A stretch of DNA of 64,000 bases from Mesorhizobium sp. (GCA_004020645.1 SAQL01000027.1:20413-84412); one strand, 5' to 3'; numbered from the stretch's first letter, positions 44,097 to 52,360 are shown. Made by a program: numbers and translations. Notes: generated from the letters alone by a model not told the origin.

Positions 44097-44320
44097 TGCG
44101 ATGTCCCCGATTGATCTGACGAAGCGTCGGGCACCTCTTAGCCAAAGTGCTGCAAAACGCAATCGGCGCGTCCGCAAATAGTGCCGCCACCTTCGCCATG
44201 CCGGTTCACGACGCACAACGTGCCGTCATAATAAGTCATGTCAGTCATAGGTCTTGGCGGCGCGCGGCTTTCTGGTTTATGCTCGCAGCCGCGCGGGGCG
44301 AAACAGGAGGAGTTTCGCCA

Positions 44321-44440
44321 TTGTCTCAGTTGAGCGGCATCGTGAGTTTGTTCCTGATCGCGGCGGCGTTTCTCACGTCGTGTGACACTCAGCAGCCTCA
44401 GCAGGGCACAGTAGAGCTGTCGACCCTTGCGGCGGAGTAG
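44321..44440 (+). CDS. Small lipoprotein (39 residues)
   Basis: TTG 44321 lies 10 bases after AGGAGG and starts MSQLSGIVSLFLIAAAFLTSC, a compact signal peptide with a lipobox-like LTSC at residues 18-21. The mature part after Cys21 is only 19 residues, rich in Gln and Thr. A perfect terminator hairpin follows 11 bases after the stop. These four signs together support a real gene. The function is unknown; it resembles entericidin-like short lipoproteins in size only. Confidence 0.6.
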   Translation: MSQLSGIVSLFLIAAAFLTSCDTQQPQQGTVELSTLAAE

Positions 44441-44451
44441 ATATCCTGCAG

Positions 44452-44483
44452 AAAAGGCCCCCGGTTCAACCGGGGGCCTTTTT
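44452..44483. terminator. Bidirectional Rho-independent terminator
   Basis: AAAAGGCCCCCGG and CCGGGGGCCTTTT form a strong hairpin around TTCAA with T-runs on both strands. It serves the small lipoprotein gene on the plus strand and the PRC-barrel gene on the minus strand, 19 bases past the latter's stop. Confidence 0.92.
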
Positions 44484-44501
44484 GATTCCGGCAAATCAAG
44501 G

Positions 44502-44867
44502 TCAATGCCAATAAGGCTCGACCTTGTAGTAGCTGTATGAAGCATCACGCGCGGCCTCGCCGTCGGCGCCCGTCAATTCGTTGATCGAATAGGCGGGAGC
44601 AGCCTTCAGTTGCTCCTTCGTGAACGGCACGACATAGCCGCCCTTGTTCTCGTCATAGTCGAGGCTCGCCCAAGGAATGGCGTGGTACTTCTCGCCGATG
44701 CCGAGAAATCCGCCAAAGCCGATCACGGCAAACATGATTCCATTCGACAACTTGTCGAGCATGACATCCTCGATGTCGCCGATGTGCGTGCCTTCCGTGT
44801 TGTAGACGGATGTGCCGATGACCCGCGAGGCAGCGATGGCTTCAGTGTGTCCTGTCTGGGTGGTCAT
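44502..44867 (-). CDS. PRC-barrel domain-containing protein
   Basis: 121 residues from ATG 44867. A single PRC-barrel: AIAASRVIGTSVYNTEGTHIGDIEDVML (split) and FAVIGFGGFLGIGEKYHAIPW (split). Such stand-alone PRC proteins are abundant stress-associated proteins in rhizobia and may bind RNA or other proteins. No signal peptide is present. A longer upstream frame crosses an EcfG-like motif and is not favoured. Dodecin and other small stress-type genes lie close by. Confidence 0.88.
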   Translation of the reverse strand: MTTQTGHTEAIAASRVIGTSVYNTEGTHIGDIEDVMLDKLSNGIMFAVIGFGGFLGIGEKYHAIPWASLDYDENKGGYVVPFTKEQLKAAPAYSINELTGADGEAARDASYSYYKVEPYWH

Positions 44868-44903
44868 TGTGTACTCCTCGTTGTCGTTGACGCTATGCCT
44901 GAC

Positions 44904-44928
44904 AATGAGGGGCGCGGATGAAGGTTCC
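44904..44928 (-). promoter_or_regulatory. Possible EcfG-type promoter of the PRC-barrel gene
   Basis: GGAAC (44928-44924), a 16-base spacer and CATT (44907-44904) on the minus strand, with one mismatch to the CGTT -10 consensus. It is 36 bases upstream of the ATG, similar to the better site before the GlsB-like gene. Weak support only. Confidence 0.35.
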
Positions 44929-44941
44929 AGAGTTTTCGACG

Positions 44942-45048
44942 CTAGAGCGGGATGCATTCAAATTGAACTGAGCATCCCGCTCTATCTGTTTGTTTTAGCC
45001 GTATTTCTGCGACGTCAAGTGATTCCACTCGGCTGCAAAGTGCTCTAG
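44942..45048. repeat. 107-bp element bounded by CTAGAGC inverted repeats
   Basis: CTAGAGC (44942-44948) and GCTCTAG (45042-45048) are exact inverted ends. Inside, GAGCGGGATGC and GCATCCCGCTC form a strong hairpin at the left, then TTTGTTTTAGCC and a right half with AAGTGATTCCACT. It has the look of a small non-coding mobile-type element. It lies between the PRC-barrel and dodecin genes and may share terminal sequence with the other TAGAGCG hairpins in this window. Confidence 0.78.
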
Positions 45049-45052
45049 CCGA

Positions 45053-45256
45053 TCACTCAGCGAGGATGAAGGTGACCTTCATATTGACGCGATACGCGGA
45101 GATCTTGCCGTCCTCGACGACGACCTTCTGGTCCTGAATCCAGGCGCCTTCGACGTTCTTCAAGGTCTTTGCGGCGCGCGCAATCCCCAGTTCGATGGCA
45201 TCCTGAAAGCTCTTCTCCGACGATGACGTGATTTCAGTGACGCGGGCGACGGACAT
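45053..45256 (-). CDS. Dodecin
   Basis: 67 residues from ATG 45256, the normal dodecin size. The whole chain matches: VTEITSSSEKSFQDAIELGI (start), RAAKTLKNVEGAWIQDQKV, and YRVNMKVTFIL. It forms a hollow dodecamer that stores flavin. The conserved Trp in GAWIQ stacks the flavin. The stop is 5 bases from the 107-bp repeat element. Confidence 0.95.
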   Translation of the reverse strand: MSVARVTEITSSSEKSFQDAIELGIARAAKTLKNVEGAWIQDQKVVVEDGKISAYRVNMKVTFILAE

Positions 45257-45351
45257 GGCTTCCTCTTCAATGCACTCAGTTGCCTGGGCAGCGTACAACC
45301 GGCCCCTGTTGACCACAAGTTCAGGGGTCGAGACCTAGGGGCTGGGGATGC

Positions 45352-46182
45352 TTAGCCCTTGGCGACGCGGTCGAATGCCATCAGCCTTTCAAGCAGCGCC
45401 CGAAGGTCTTTCAGCGGCACCATGTTGGGACCGTCGGAGGGCGCGTTGTCGGGATCCTGATGCGTCTCGATGAAGACGCCGGCGATACCGACCGCAACCG
45501 CGGCGCGCGCCAGTGTCTCGACGAAACGCCGATCGCCACCCGAGGAGCCGCCCTGGCCCCCCGGCTGCTGCACCGAATGCGTGGCGTCGAAAATCACCGG
45601 CGCGCCGATCTCGGCCATGATCGGCAGGGCGCGCATATCGGACACCAGCGTGTTGTAGCCGAAGGACGCGCCGCGCTCGGTGACCAGCACGTTGGCGTTT
45701 CCGGAACCGGTGATCTTGGCGACAACGTTCTTCATGTCCCACGGTGCGAGGAACTGGCCCTTCTTCACGTTGACGACCTTGCCGGTTCTTGCCGCCGCGA
45801 TCAGCAGATCGGTCTGCCGGCTGAGGAATGCCGGAACCTGCAGGATATCGACATGCGGCGCCACGACGGCGCACTGTTCCTCGGTGTGGATATCGGTCAG
45901 GATCGGCAGCGAAAACGCCTTGCGCAAATCGTCGAAGACGGGCAGCGCCGCATCGAGGCCGGCGCCGCGCGTGCCGCCAAGCGAGGTGCGGTTGGCCTTG
46001 TCGTAACTGGTCTTGTAGACGAGGCCCAGCCCCAGCTTCTCAGTCAGTTCCTTCAGCGCCCCAGCCATGTCGAAGGCGTGCTGGCGGGATTCAAGCTGGC
46101 ACGGGCCGGCAATCAGCGATAGCGGCGCGGTGTTGCTGAAGACGACATTGCCGACAGTTACGGATGAATTGGGCTTGCTCAT
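45352..46182 (-). CDS. kdsA: 3-deoxy-8-phosphooctulonate synthase (KDO8P synthase)
   Basis: 276 residues. Family landmarks are LIAGPCQLES, YKTSYDKANRTS, RGTRGAGLDAAL-like GGTRGAGLD, VLVTERGASFGYNTLV, FDATHSVQQPG, and the C-terminal ETHQDPDNAPSDGPNM. It condenses phosphoenolpyruvate with arabinose 5-phosphate to form KDO8P for lipopolysaccharide. Its ATG overlaps the upstream VOC gene by 4 bases. Enolase, which makes its substrate phosphoenolpyruvate, is encoded about 1.3 kb away. Confidence 0.97.
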   Translation of the reverse strand: MSKPNSSVTVGNVVFSNTAPLSLIAGPCQLESRQHAFDMAGALKELTEKLGLGLVYKTSYDKANRTSLGGTRGAGLDAALPVFDDLRKAFSLPILTDIHTEEQCAVVAPHVDILQVPAFLSRQTDLLIAAARTGKVVNVKKGQFLAPWDMKNVVAKITGSGNANVLVTERGASFGYNTLVSDMRALPIMAEIGAPVIFDATHSVQQPGGQGGSSGGDRRFVETLARAAVAVGIAGVFIETHQDPDNAPSDGPNMVPLKDLRALLERLMAFDRVAKG

Positions 46183-47102
46183 GCGATCTCCCGGAAAATG
46201 AAGGCCGCACCCTGCCCGGATGCCGGCCGCACGACAATATCATTGCCGCGTATTTCGTGTTCGACGGAACTGGCTGCAAGCAGCCTGGCGACCGTGTCTG
46301 CGAAGCGAACTGAAAAGACGATCCCCGCGAAGCGAAGTTCCGATGGCGCGCCGGCAGGTATGCCGAAGCGCGTTTCGAAAGCAACGGGGTCAAGCAGGGT
46401 CAAGGTTGCGTTCGGCAGGCCAAACGCAGTGCTGCTCCCCTGTCTGGCAGCCGGACGGCGCGTCGCGATCGAAATCAATCGGTGCTGTTCGGATGGCTCG
46501 TTGCTGACCGCCACGACTTCGATGATGCCGGTTGCGCCATTGGGGTGCATCTGCAGCGCGGTGCGGTCTACTTTCGGCGCATTGATCCGCTCGCAGGCGA
46601 ACAGGAATGCGTCCGTCGCCCCGGTGCCGGAGGCGAAGGCCAGTTTGAACGATGCCGTGTCGCTCTTTCCTGCCGGGTCGGTGAAGGCGCGCGAAAAGCT
46701 CAGCATGTCTCCGGCAGACAGGCCGGCTTCGACATAGCGCACGTGATCGGCATCCGCATCTTCGGTGCCCAAAACCAGGGCGGAAAATCCCTCATTGCCG
46801 CGCTTGTCGCGATAGGCGCGATCGCGCGCGACGAAGACGTTGCCGTCGGCGATCGCTTTCGCCACCGCCTGCTCGTTGCCCACCGCCAGCGGCTCGAGAT
46901 AGGTGCCGTCCTCAAGGAAGACGCAGCAGTTTTCCGTCCCGAAAGGATGGATGCCGGTCGGCGCCACGGCAAAGCCAAGCGAAACCAGCCGCGCCCGCGC
47001 CACGCCGAGGCTCGCGGTCGGCAGCACAAGATGGTCAAGCGGATAGGTGCCCGGCGGATAGGGGCCTGGCGGATAAGGGCCTGCTGTCTTCGTCTCGGTC
47101 AT
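46179..47102 (-). CDS. VOC/glyoxalase-like domain protein
   Basis: 307 residues. LDHLVLPTASLGVARARLVSLGF and HPFGTENCCVFLEDGTYLEPLAV (split) are typical of the glyoxalase-like (VOC) fold; a second half with LDPVAFETRFG suggests a duplicated domain. The N-terminus carries an unusual AGPYPPGPYPPGTYP repeat encoded by three 15-bp units. The substrate is unknown. It is cotranscribed with kdsA, with a 4-base overlap. Confidence 0.85.
   Translation of the reverse strand: MTETKTAGPYPPGPYPPGTYPLDHLVLPTASLGVARARLVSLGFAVAPTGIHPFGTENCCVFLEDGTYLEPLAVGNEQAVAKAIADGNVFVARDRAYRDKRGNEGFSALVLGTEDADADHVRYVEAGLSAGDMLSFSRAFTDPAGKSDTASFKLAFASGTGATDAFLFACERINAPKVDRTALQMHPNGATGIIEVVAVSNEPSEQHRLISIATRRPAARQGSSTAFGLPNATLTLLDPVAFETRFGIPAGAPSELRFAGIVFSVRFADTVARLLAASSVEHEIRGNDIVVRPASGQGAAFIFREIA
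47041..47085. repeat. Three 15-bp tandem repeats in the VOC gene
   Basis: Units GGATAGGTGCCCGGC, GGATAGGGGCCTGGC and GGATAAGGGCCTGCT lie in tandem. On the minus strand each encodes a Gly/Pro/Tyr/Pro/Pro-like pentapeptide near the protein N-terminus. The unit length is a multiple of three, so changes in copy number would keep the frame. Confidence 0.85.
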
Positions 47103-47248
47103 GCCGGCGCGGTGTGCATCATTCCGGAAGTTGGTTCAAGAGCCTCGCCTGACGCCGCAAGGATCCAAGGCGGCCGATCGCGTGGCCGCATTGCGCGAAC
47201 CTCCGGGATACTTGCCGCTGCCGGAAAAACCAACCTACCTGGTCCAAA

Positions 47249-47374
47249 ATGAGAAAGATCCTGTTCATAGCGGCAGCGGTCGTCGCGATGGCTGTTCTCG
47301 CCATGCTGGTCTGGGACGCGCCGAAGCGGCCGGGCGCCGATTCGACAGAACCGACCGCCGCTCAGACGGAGTAA
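47249..47374 (+). CDS. Small membrane protein (41 residues)
   Basis: ATG 47249 opens MRKILFIAAAVVAMAVLAML, one strong membrane segment with a positively charged start, followed by a short acidic, Thr/Ala-rich tail (WDAPKRPGADSTEPTAAQTE). The topology suggests an inner-membrane or secreted short protein facing the periplasm. No clear ribosome binding site was found, and no family was recognised. It lies alone between convergent neighbours, with the Dabb gene facing it. Confidence 0.5.
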   Translation: MRKILFIAAAVVAMAVLAMLVWDAPKRPGADSTEPTAAQTE

Positions 47375-47402
47375 CGTTGCTCCTGCTTCGCTCAATTTCT
47401 CT

Positions 47403-47693
47403 TCAGGTTGCAGCCACAACATCCGCCGAATATCGCAATTCGCGCAGCGGTTTGACCTGGCTGGTCGTCTCGGCATAGAGCGGATGCGCCTTGTAGGCGG
47501 CCAGTGCGGCCTCATCCTCGAACTCGGCATAGACGACCACGTCGATCTCGTCCGAAAGCGGGTCGACCTTGCTGTTGAGCGTCACCTCGAAAAGACGGGA
47601 ATGGGGGATGTTGCCCAGCGCCAGCAAGCCCGTGCGTACGACCTCGACATCCTCTTTGTGCCGCGCGCTGAAGAAAACGATATGCCGGATCAA
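47403..47693 (-). CDS. Dabb family (stress-responsive A/B barrel) protein
   Basis: 96 residues from TTG 47693, placed 6 bases after GAGGAGG. The Dabb signature is IRHIVFFSARHKED and the later VDVVVYAEFEDEAALAAY-like segment (DVVVYAEFEDEAALAAYKAH), ending in HPLY. Family members form small dimeric barrels; most are uncharacterised or stress-linked. A longer upstream frame is not supported by a binding site. Confidence 0.88.
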   Translation of the reverse strand: MIRHIVFFSARHKEDVEVVRTGLLALGNIPHSRLFEVTLNSKVDPLSDEIDVVVYAEFEDEAALAAYKAHPLYAETTSQVKPLRELRYSADVVAAT

Positions 47694-47798
47694 CCCCAGC
47701 CTCCTCGATCGATGTGCAAGTGTGTTTTGTGTGGGCAAAACGGTCGCGTCAACCGGCAACGATGTCGCGGCGACAACCATTGGGCGGGGAAAAGAAAC

Positions 47799-47933
47799 CT
47801 ACACCATCCCGGTGATGTAGCGCACGATGCGCGTTATCTCCCTGATCGTGGTGTCGAGATAGTGGCCCTGATTGTAGAGTCCGTCCCAGATCAGGAAGAA
47901 CGTGACGGCGCAGATGACGATGACATAACGCAT
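47799..47933 (-). CDS. Small inner-membrane protein (44 residues)
   Basis: ATG 47933 begins MRYVIVICAVTFFLIWDGLYN, one membrane segment, then a short soluble tail with TTIREITRIVRYITG. A charged N-terminus and uniform composition suggest a real gene. No family name was recognised. It lies 105 bases upstream of the Dabb gene on the same strand. Confidence 0.55.
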   Translation of the reverse strand: MRYVIVICAVTFFLIWDGLYNQGHYLDTTIREITRIVRYITGMV

Positions 47934-48171
47934 GGCTATAACTACTGCACCTGGGTGGCTGCAACCATAGTGATTCCGGCGTTGATCAGCGCCCTCCCCC
48001 AAAATCTATCCATTGATCCATGTTCGCTTGCCTGGCTCTTGAAGTTCCCCTTGATGACGTGAAAGATTGCTACGGGGATTCATCGGGAAGCGGCGCGCCC
48101 TGGCGATGAACTGCGAGAGAGTGGAAACCGGCCATTTTGCGCCGGCGCCGCAGGAGTCCCGGGGGCGTGAC

Positions 48172-49428
48172 ATGGCTCACAAGGAAGACACCGGCGTTGC
48201 GTCGGGCGACGCGGTCAGATTGGACGAACTCAATTTCGCCGAGACCGTCAAAGGCCTGCCGGCCAAGGCGCGCATGGTGCTGTCGGCGGCGATGAACCTG
48301 CCGCGTGGCTCGCTCAAGGTGAGGATGCCGGACGGCCGCGCCGTCCTCGTCGGCGGCAAGTCGCCGGGTCCGGACGCCGAACTGGTGCTCAGGAACTGGC
48401 GCTTGCCCGGCCGCGCCTTCACCGGCGGCACCATCGGCATCGCCGAATCCTACATGGACGGCGATTGGGATAGTCCCGATGTGACCAGTTTCCTGGAACT
48501 GTTCGTGGTCAATTCAGAAATCGGAGAGCGCATCGCCGGCGGCGCCAGCTGGCTGATCAACGCCGTCCAGCGTGTCCGCCACTGGTTCAACCAAAACACC
48601 CGCACCGGCTCGAAGCGCAATATTTCGGCGCATTACGATCTCGGCAACGCCTTTTACAAGGAATGGCTGGATCCGAGCATGACCTATTCGTCGGCGCTCT
48701 ATGCGGCTGGCGCCAACGATCTGGAAAGCGCGCAAGCCGCCAAATATCGCGCGCTGGCCAAGGACACGGGAATCGGCGCTAAAGACCACGTGCTTGAAAT
48801 CGGTTGCGGCTGGGGCGGCTTTGCCGAATTCGCCGCACGCGAGATCGGCTGCCGCGTCACCGGGCTGACAATCAGCCGCGAGCAGCATGATTTCGCCAGA
48901 GCACGCGTCCAGAAGGCTGGACTTGCCGACAAGATCGATATCAAGCTGCAGGACTACCGCGACGAAACCGGTTCCTACGACCGCATCGCTTCGATCGAGA
49001 TGTTCGAGGCGGTCGGCGAAAAATACTGGCCTGTGTTTTTCGGCAAGATGAAGGATTGCCTGCGGCCTGGCGGCACCGCCGGGCTGCAGATCATCACCAT
49101 CAATGAGAAAGCCTACGACACCTATCGCGCCCGGCCGGATTTCATCCAGCGTTACGTCTTCCCGGGCGGCATGCTGCCGACGCCGTTGATCCTGAAAACG
49201 CTCGGCAAAGACCATGGCCTTGCTCATCTGCGCGAGCGCATTTTCCCGGACGACTATGCCCGCACGCTCGCCGAATGGCGCCACCGCTTTTGGGGGTCAT
49301 GGGAAAAGATCGTCCCACTCGGTTTCGACGACCGCTTCAAGAAGCTCTGGGAGTTTTACCTGCACTATTGCGAAGCCGGCTTCCGCGCCAGCTACATCGA
49401 TGTCCGCCAGGTGGTTTACAGGGCCTAG
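48172..49428 (+). CDS. cfa: Cyclopropane-fatty-acyl-phospholipid synthase family protein
   Basis: 418 residues from ATG 48172; ATG 48106 or TTG 48067 are alternatives, none with a strong binding site. The SAM-binding motif is VLEIGCGWGGF and the acceptor region has ISAHYDLGNAFYKEWLD and FPGGMLPT. It transfers a methylene group from S-adenosylmethionine to membrane unsaturated fatty acids at the inner membrane, a stationary-phase and acid-stress adaptation common in rhizobia. Confidence 0.92.
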   Translation: MAHKEDTGVASGDAVRLDELNFAETVKGLPAKARMVLSAAMNLPRGSLKVRMPDGRAVLVGGKSPGPDAELVLRNWRLPGRAFTGGTIGIAESYMDGDWDSPDVTSFLELFVVNSEIGERIAGGASWLINAVQRVRHWFNQNTRTGSKRNISAHYDLGNAFYKEWLDPSMTYSSALYAAGANDLESAQAAKYRALAKDTGIGAKDHVLEIGCGWGGFAEFAAREIGCRVTGLTISREQHDFARARVQKAGLADKIDIKLQDYRDETGSYDRIASIEMFEAVGEKYWPVFFGKMKDCLRPGGTAGLQIITINEKAYDTYRARPDFIQRYVFPGGMLPTPLILKTLGKDHGLAHLRERIFPDDYARTLAEWRHRFWGSWEKIVPLGFDDRFKKLWEFYLHYCEAGFRASYIDVRQVVYRA

Positions 49429-49469
49429 GGCGTCCGCCGACGGGTTGATCGTGCCCTGGCTGATGAGGT

Positions 49470-49660
49470 AGCCCAATCACGTCGCGGTTGGTGTCCGGCG
49501 CCTTGCGGATGATCTTCGAGATGTTGATCTCCGGGAAATTTGCCGCCATCGCCGGTGCGGTAATTGTTGGTGACGACGACGAATTCCCCCATGGGATCAA
49601 TTGGTTTTCCGTCGAAGATCAAGTCGATGATGCGGTTCGAGCCGGCTCCTGTTCAACCAC
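49470..49660 (-). pseudogene. Remnant of a CpdB/UshA-type 5'-nucleotidase
   Basis: On the minus strand, one frame reads NRIIDLIFDGKPIDPMGEF then VVVTNNYRTGDGGKFP, the C-terminal nucleotidase region of 2',3'-cyclic-nucleotide phosphodiesterases. A frameshift moves the continuation EINISKIIRKAPDTNRDVI to another frame. No start and no N-terminal metallophosphatase half are nearby. It fills most of the 340-base gap between cfa and the NDH-2 gene; the remaining bases up to 49770 show nothing recognisable. Confidence 0.72.
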
Positions 49661-49770
49661 GTGCCAGCCTTCAAAAGCGTGCCAAGTCCTGTCCGAAGCA
49701 GAGCTTCGCGCCTGAATCCGGTCGAGTCCATCAGGAACAGATAACGTGCGGATGAATGCGCGCGGAGACG

Positions 49771-51036
49771 TCAGTTCCTGTCGTCGTCGCCTTGGGTGAT
49801 CAGCCGCGCGCTGCGCTGACCTGTCGCGTAAATCCATAGCCAGCTCAGCGAAACCGCAAGCCGATTACGGAATCCAATCAGGAAATAGATGTGCGCGAGA
49901 CCCCACAGCCACCAGGCCAGCCGGCCGGTGAGCTTGATCCAGCCGAAATCGATCGCGGCGGCGCGCTTGCCGATCGTCGCCAGATCGCCGTCATGCTTGT
50001 AGCGGAAAGGCCGCGGGGTCATGTCGCCGGCAAGCCGCGCCTTGATCGTCGCGGCGACATGCCGGCCCTGCTGTTTGGCGGCGGGTGCTACGCCGGGCAC
50101 CATGCGGCCATCCGGCCGCAGGACGTGTGCTGCGTCGCCGACGACGAAAATCTCCGGGCTGCCCGGCACGGTCAGGTCGGGCTCGACCAGCACCCTGCCC
50201 GCGCGGTCCGCTGCCGCCCCCAGCCATTCGGCGGCCGGCGAAGCGGCAACGCCTGCTGCCCACAGAATGGTTCTGGCCGGCAGGTGCGTGTCGCCAAAGA
50301 CGACGCCCTCGGCATCGCATCGTGTAACGGGCCGGCCGAGTTCGACCGTCACGCCAAGCCGCTCAAGCGCCTTGCTGGCATAGTCGGAGAGCTCCTGCGC
50401 AAAATTGGGAAGAATGCGGTCACCGGCCTCAATCAGCACCACGCGCGTCTGCCGCGTATCGATTTTGCGGAACTCACCGCGCAACATGTCGTGCGCCAGT
50501 TCGACAATGGTGCCGGCCAGTTCCACGCCGGTCGGTCCGCCACCAACGATCGCCATTGTCAGCAGCGCTTGGCGCTTGGCGGGATCGGTTTCCCGCTCGG
50601 CCTGCTCGAAGGCCAGCAGAATGCGCCGTCGAATGGTGGTGGCATCCTCCAGCGTCTTCAACCCTGGCGCGAAAGGCTCCCATTCGTCATGGCCGAAGTA
50701 GGCGTGGCGGGCGCCGGTGGCCAGCAACAGTGTGTCGTAGGCAACCGCACCGCCATCATCGAACAGCACGCGCTTGCCGACGCGGTCGACGCCGCTGACG
50801 GTGGCGAGCAGCGTCGTCACGTCCTTGCGCTTGCGCAGGAGATGGCGGATCGGCCAGGCGACTTCCGAGGTTGCCAGCGCCGTGGTCGCCACCTGGTAGA
50901 GCAGCGGCTGGAAGAGATGATGGTTTCGCTTGTCGATCATAGTGATGCGCACCGGCACACCGTCAAGCGCGCGGGTGAATTCGAGCCCCCCAAAGCCCGC
51001 CCCGACGACGACGACATGATGGCTGGATTCGTTCAT
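49771..51036 (-). CDS. ndh: Type II NADH dehydrogenase (NDH-2)
   Basis: 421 residues from ATG 51036, which has a GGAG-type site. FAD motif VVVVGAGFGGLEFTRAL, QPLLYQVAT, NAD motif VGGGPTGVELAG, and VVGDAAH are characteristic of NDH-2. A C-terminal stretch with LAWWLWGLAHIYFLIGF could anchor it to the inner membrane. It oxidises NADH and passes electrons to quinone without pumping protons. It is transcribed toward the cpdB remnant and faces away from the cyclo-ligase gene. Confidence 0.93.
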   Translation of the reverse strand: MNESSHHVVVVGAGFGGLEFTRALDGVPVRITMIDKRNHHLFQPLLYQVATTALATSEVAWPIRHLLRKRKDVTTLLATVSGVDRVGKRVLFDDGGAVAYDTLLLATGARHAYFGHDEWEPFAPGLKTLEDATTIRRRILLAFEQAERETDPAKRQALLTMAIVGGGPTGVELAGTIVELAHDMLRGEFRKIDTRQTRVVLIEAGDRILPNFAQELSDYASKALERLGVTVELGRPVTRCDAEGVVFGDTHLPARTILWAAGVAASPAAEWLGAAADRAGRVLVEPDLTVPGSPEIFVVGDAAHVLRPDGRMVPGVAPAAKQQGRHVAATIKARLAGDMTPRPFRYKHDGDLATIGKRAAAIDFGWIKLTGRLAWWLWGLAHIYFLIGFRNRLAVSLSWLWIYATGQRSARLITQGDDDRN

Positions 51037-51201
51037 CTCATTCACTCCGGGAGAGCAATTTCGCCAAGGCTGATGTAGAGACTTTTGTGCACTGCAACAA
51101 CGTCCGACTTTGCCGACTGCCCGCCCTAAGATGTCGCGAATGTACATGCTCTATCCTGCCGCCGAGTATAATTTCATCGAAACAGACGACAGGAGTGGAG
51201 C

Positions 51202-51861
51202 TTGGAAAGCGATCATGACGATGACGGTCCGGGGCAATATTCCTCACCCCCTTGCTTCATGCACGAACTCGACCCGGAATTCCGGGCGCCCCGATCCGAC
51301 TGGACCGATGTGAAACGATGGCGCAAGGCCGAGCGCGAGCGGCTGATTGCGACGCGCCTCGCTGTCTCGGCTGACGTGCGGACGGCAATGTCGCAGCGCA
51401 TCGGCGAAAGCCTCGACGCGGTGATCGGCGACATCGCCGGTCGCATGGTCAGCCTCTACTGGCCGTTCCGCGGCGAGCCGGATCTGCGGCCCTGGACGGC
51501 GTCCATCAATGAGCGCGGCGGCCGTACCGCACTGCCTGTTGTCATCGAGAAAGGCCGGCCGCTTATCTTTCGCGCCTACGCACCGGGCGACCGGCTGGAG
51601 AAGGGCGTCTGGAATATTCCGATCCCGGCTGAAGGTGATCCTGTGCTACCCGACATCGTGATTTCGCCGATCGTCGGCATCGATCCGGGACAGTATCGGT
51701 TGGGCTATGGCGGTGGCTTCTTCGACCGCACACTGGCGGCGATGCCGTTCAAGCCGCTGGTCATCGGTGTCGGCTACGAACTGCAGCGCATTGCCACCAT
51801 CTATCCGCAGCCGCACGACATCCCGATGGACCGGGTGGTGACGGAGGCCTTCAAGGCCTAA
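51202..51861 (+). CDS. 5-formyltetrahydrofolate cyclo-ligase
   Basis: 219 residues from TTG 51202, preceded by AGGAG. The domain motifs are RKAERERLIATRLA, YWPFRGEPDLRP, and the glycine-rich PVVGIDPGQYRLGYGGGFFDRTL-like loop (QYRLGYGGGFFDRTL). It converts 5-formyl-THF to methenyl-THF. A short extra N-terminal segment (SSPPCFMHELDP) precedes the enzyme domain. ATG 51259 inside is a possible alternative start. Its stop overlaps the lrp stop by 4 bases (CTAA on both strands). Confidence 0.9.
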   Translation: MESDHDDDGPGQYSSPPCFMHELDPEFRAPRSDWTDVKRWRKAERERLIATRLAVSADVRTAMSQRIGESLDAVIGDIAGRMVSLYWPFRGEPDLRPWTASINERGGRTALPVVIEKGRPLIFRAYAPGDRLEKGVWNIPIPAEGDPVLPDIVISPIVGIDPGQYRLGYGGGFFDRTLAAMPFKPLVIGVGYELQRIATIYPQPHDIPMDRVVTEAFKA

Positions 51862-52331
51862 GCAAGTTCCGGCTTCATCCCCACGGCCGTCCGGTCGACG
51901 ATCTCGCGCAAGGCGAAGGATGAATTGATCTTCGTCACATGCGGCATCGCCGACAACCATTCCTTGTGGATGCGCTCATAGTCGACGAGGTCCTTTGCCG
52001 CGATGCGCAGGATGTAATCGTATTCGCCCGACATCAGGTGGCAGGACAGAACATTCGGGCAGCGCTTTATCGCCGCCTCGAAATCCGACAGTGTCTTCTC
52101 GAATTGCCCCGACAGCGATATATGCACGATCGCCGTCATCTGGTGGCCAAGAGCGGCATTGGAAAGCCGGGCGTGGTAGCCGCGGATGGTTCCGGATTTC
52201 TCCAGATTATCCAGCCGCCGCGAGCAGGCCGACTGCGACAGGCCGACCTTCTCGGCAAGCGCCGCGTTGGGTGTCCGCCCATCCTTCTGCAACGTTTCGA
52301 GAATGGCGATATCGATCCTGTCGAGCGGCAT
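51858..52331 (-). CDS. Lrp/AsnC family regulator, likely of alanine dehydrogenase
   Basis: 157 residues from ATG 52331; a TTG seven codons upstream is possible. N-terminal helix-turn-helix (TPNAALAEKVGLSQSACSRRL) and C-terminal RAM effector domain (SGEYDYILRI). It is divergent from ald across 159 bases, the classic arrangement of AldR-type Lrp proteins that activate alanine dehydrogenase in response to alanine. It could also be a global Lrp paralog. Confidence 0.93.
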   Translation of the reverse strand: MPLDRIDIAILETLQKDGRTPNAALAEKVGLSQSACSRRLDNLEKSGTIRGYHARLSNAALGHQMTAIVHISLSGQFEKTLSDFEAAIKRCPNVLSCHLMSGEYDYILRIAAKDLVDYERIHKEWLSAMPHVTKINSSFALREIVDRTAVGMKPELA

Positions 52332-52360
52332 TCTTCGGGATTCCTGCGACAATCAAGCTA

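Noticed and set aside
51037..51201. Possible 6S RNA upstream of the cyclo-ligase gene, as in many proteobacteria
   Set aside because: I could not draw the long central-bubble hairpin from the bases, and the upstream neighbour (ndh) differs from the usual one. A covariance-model search would decide.
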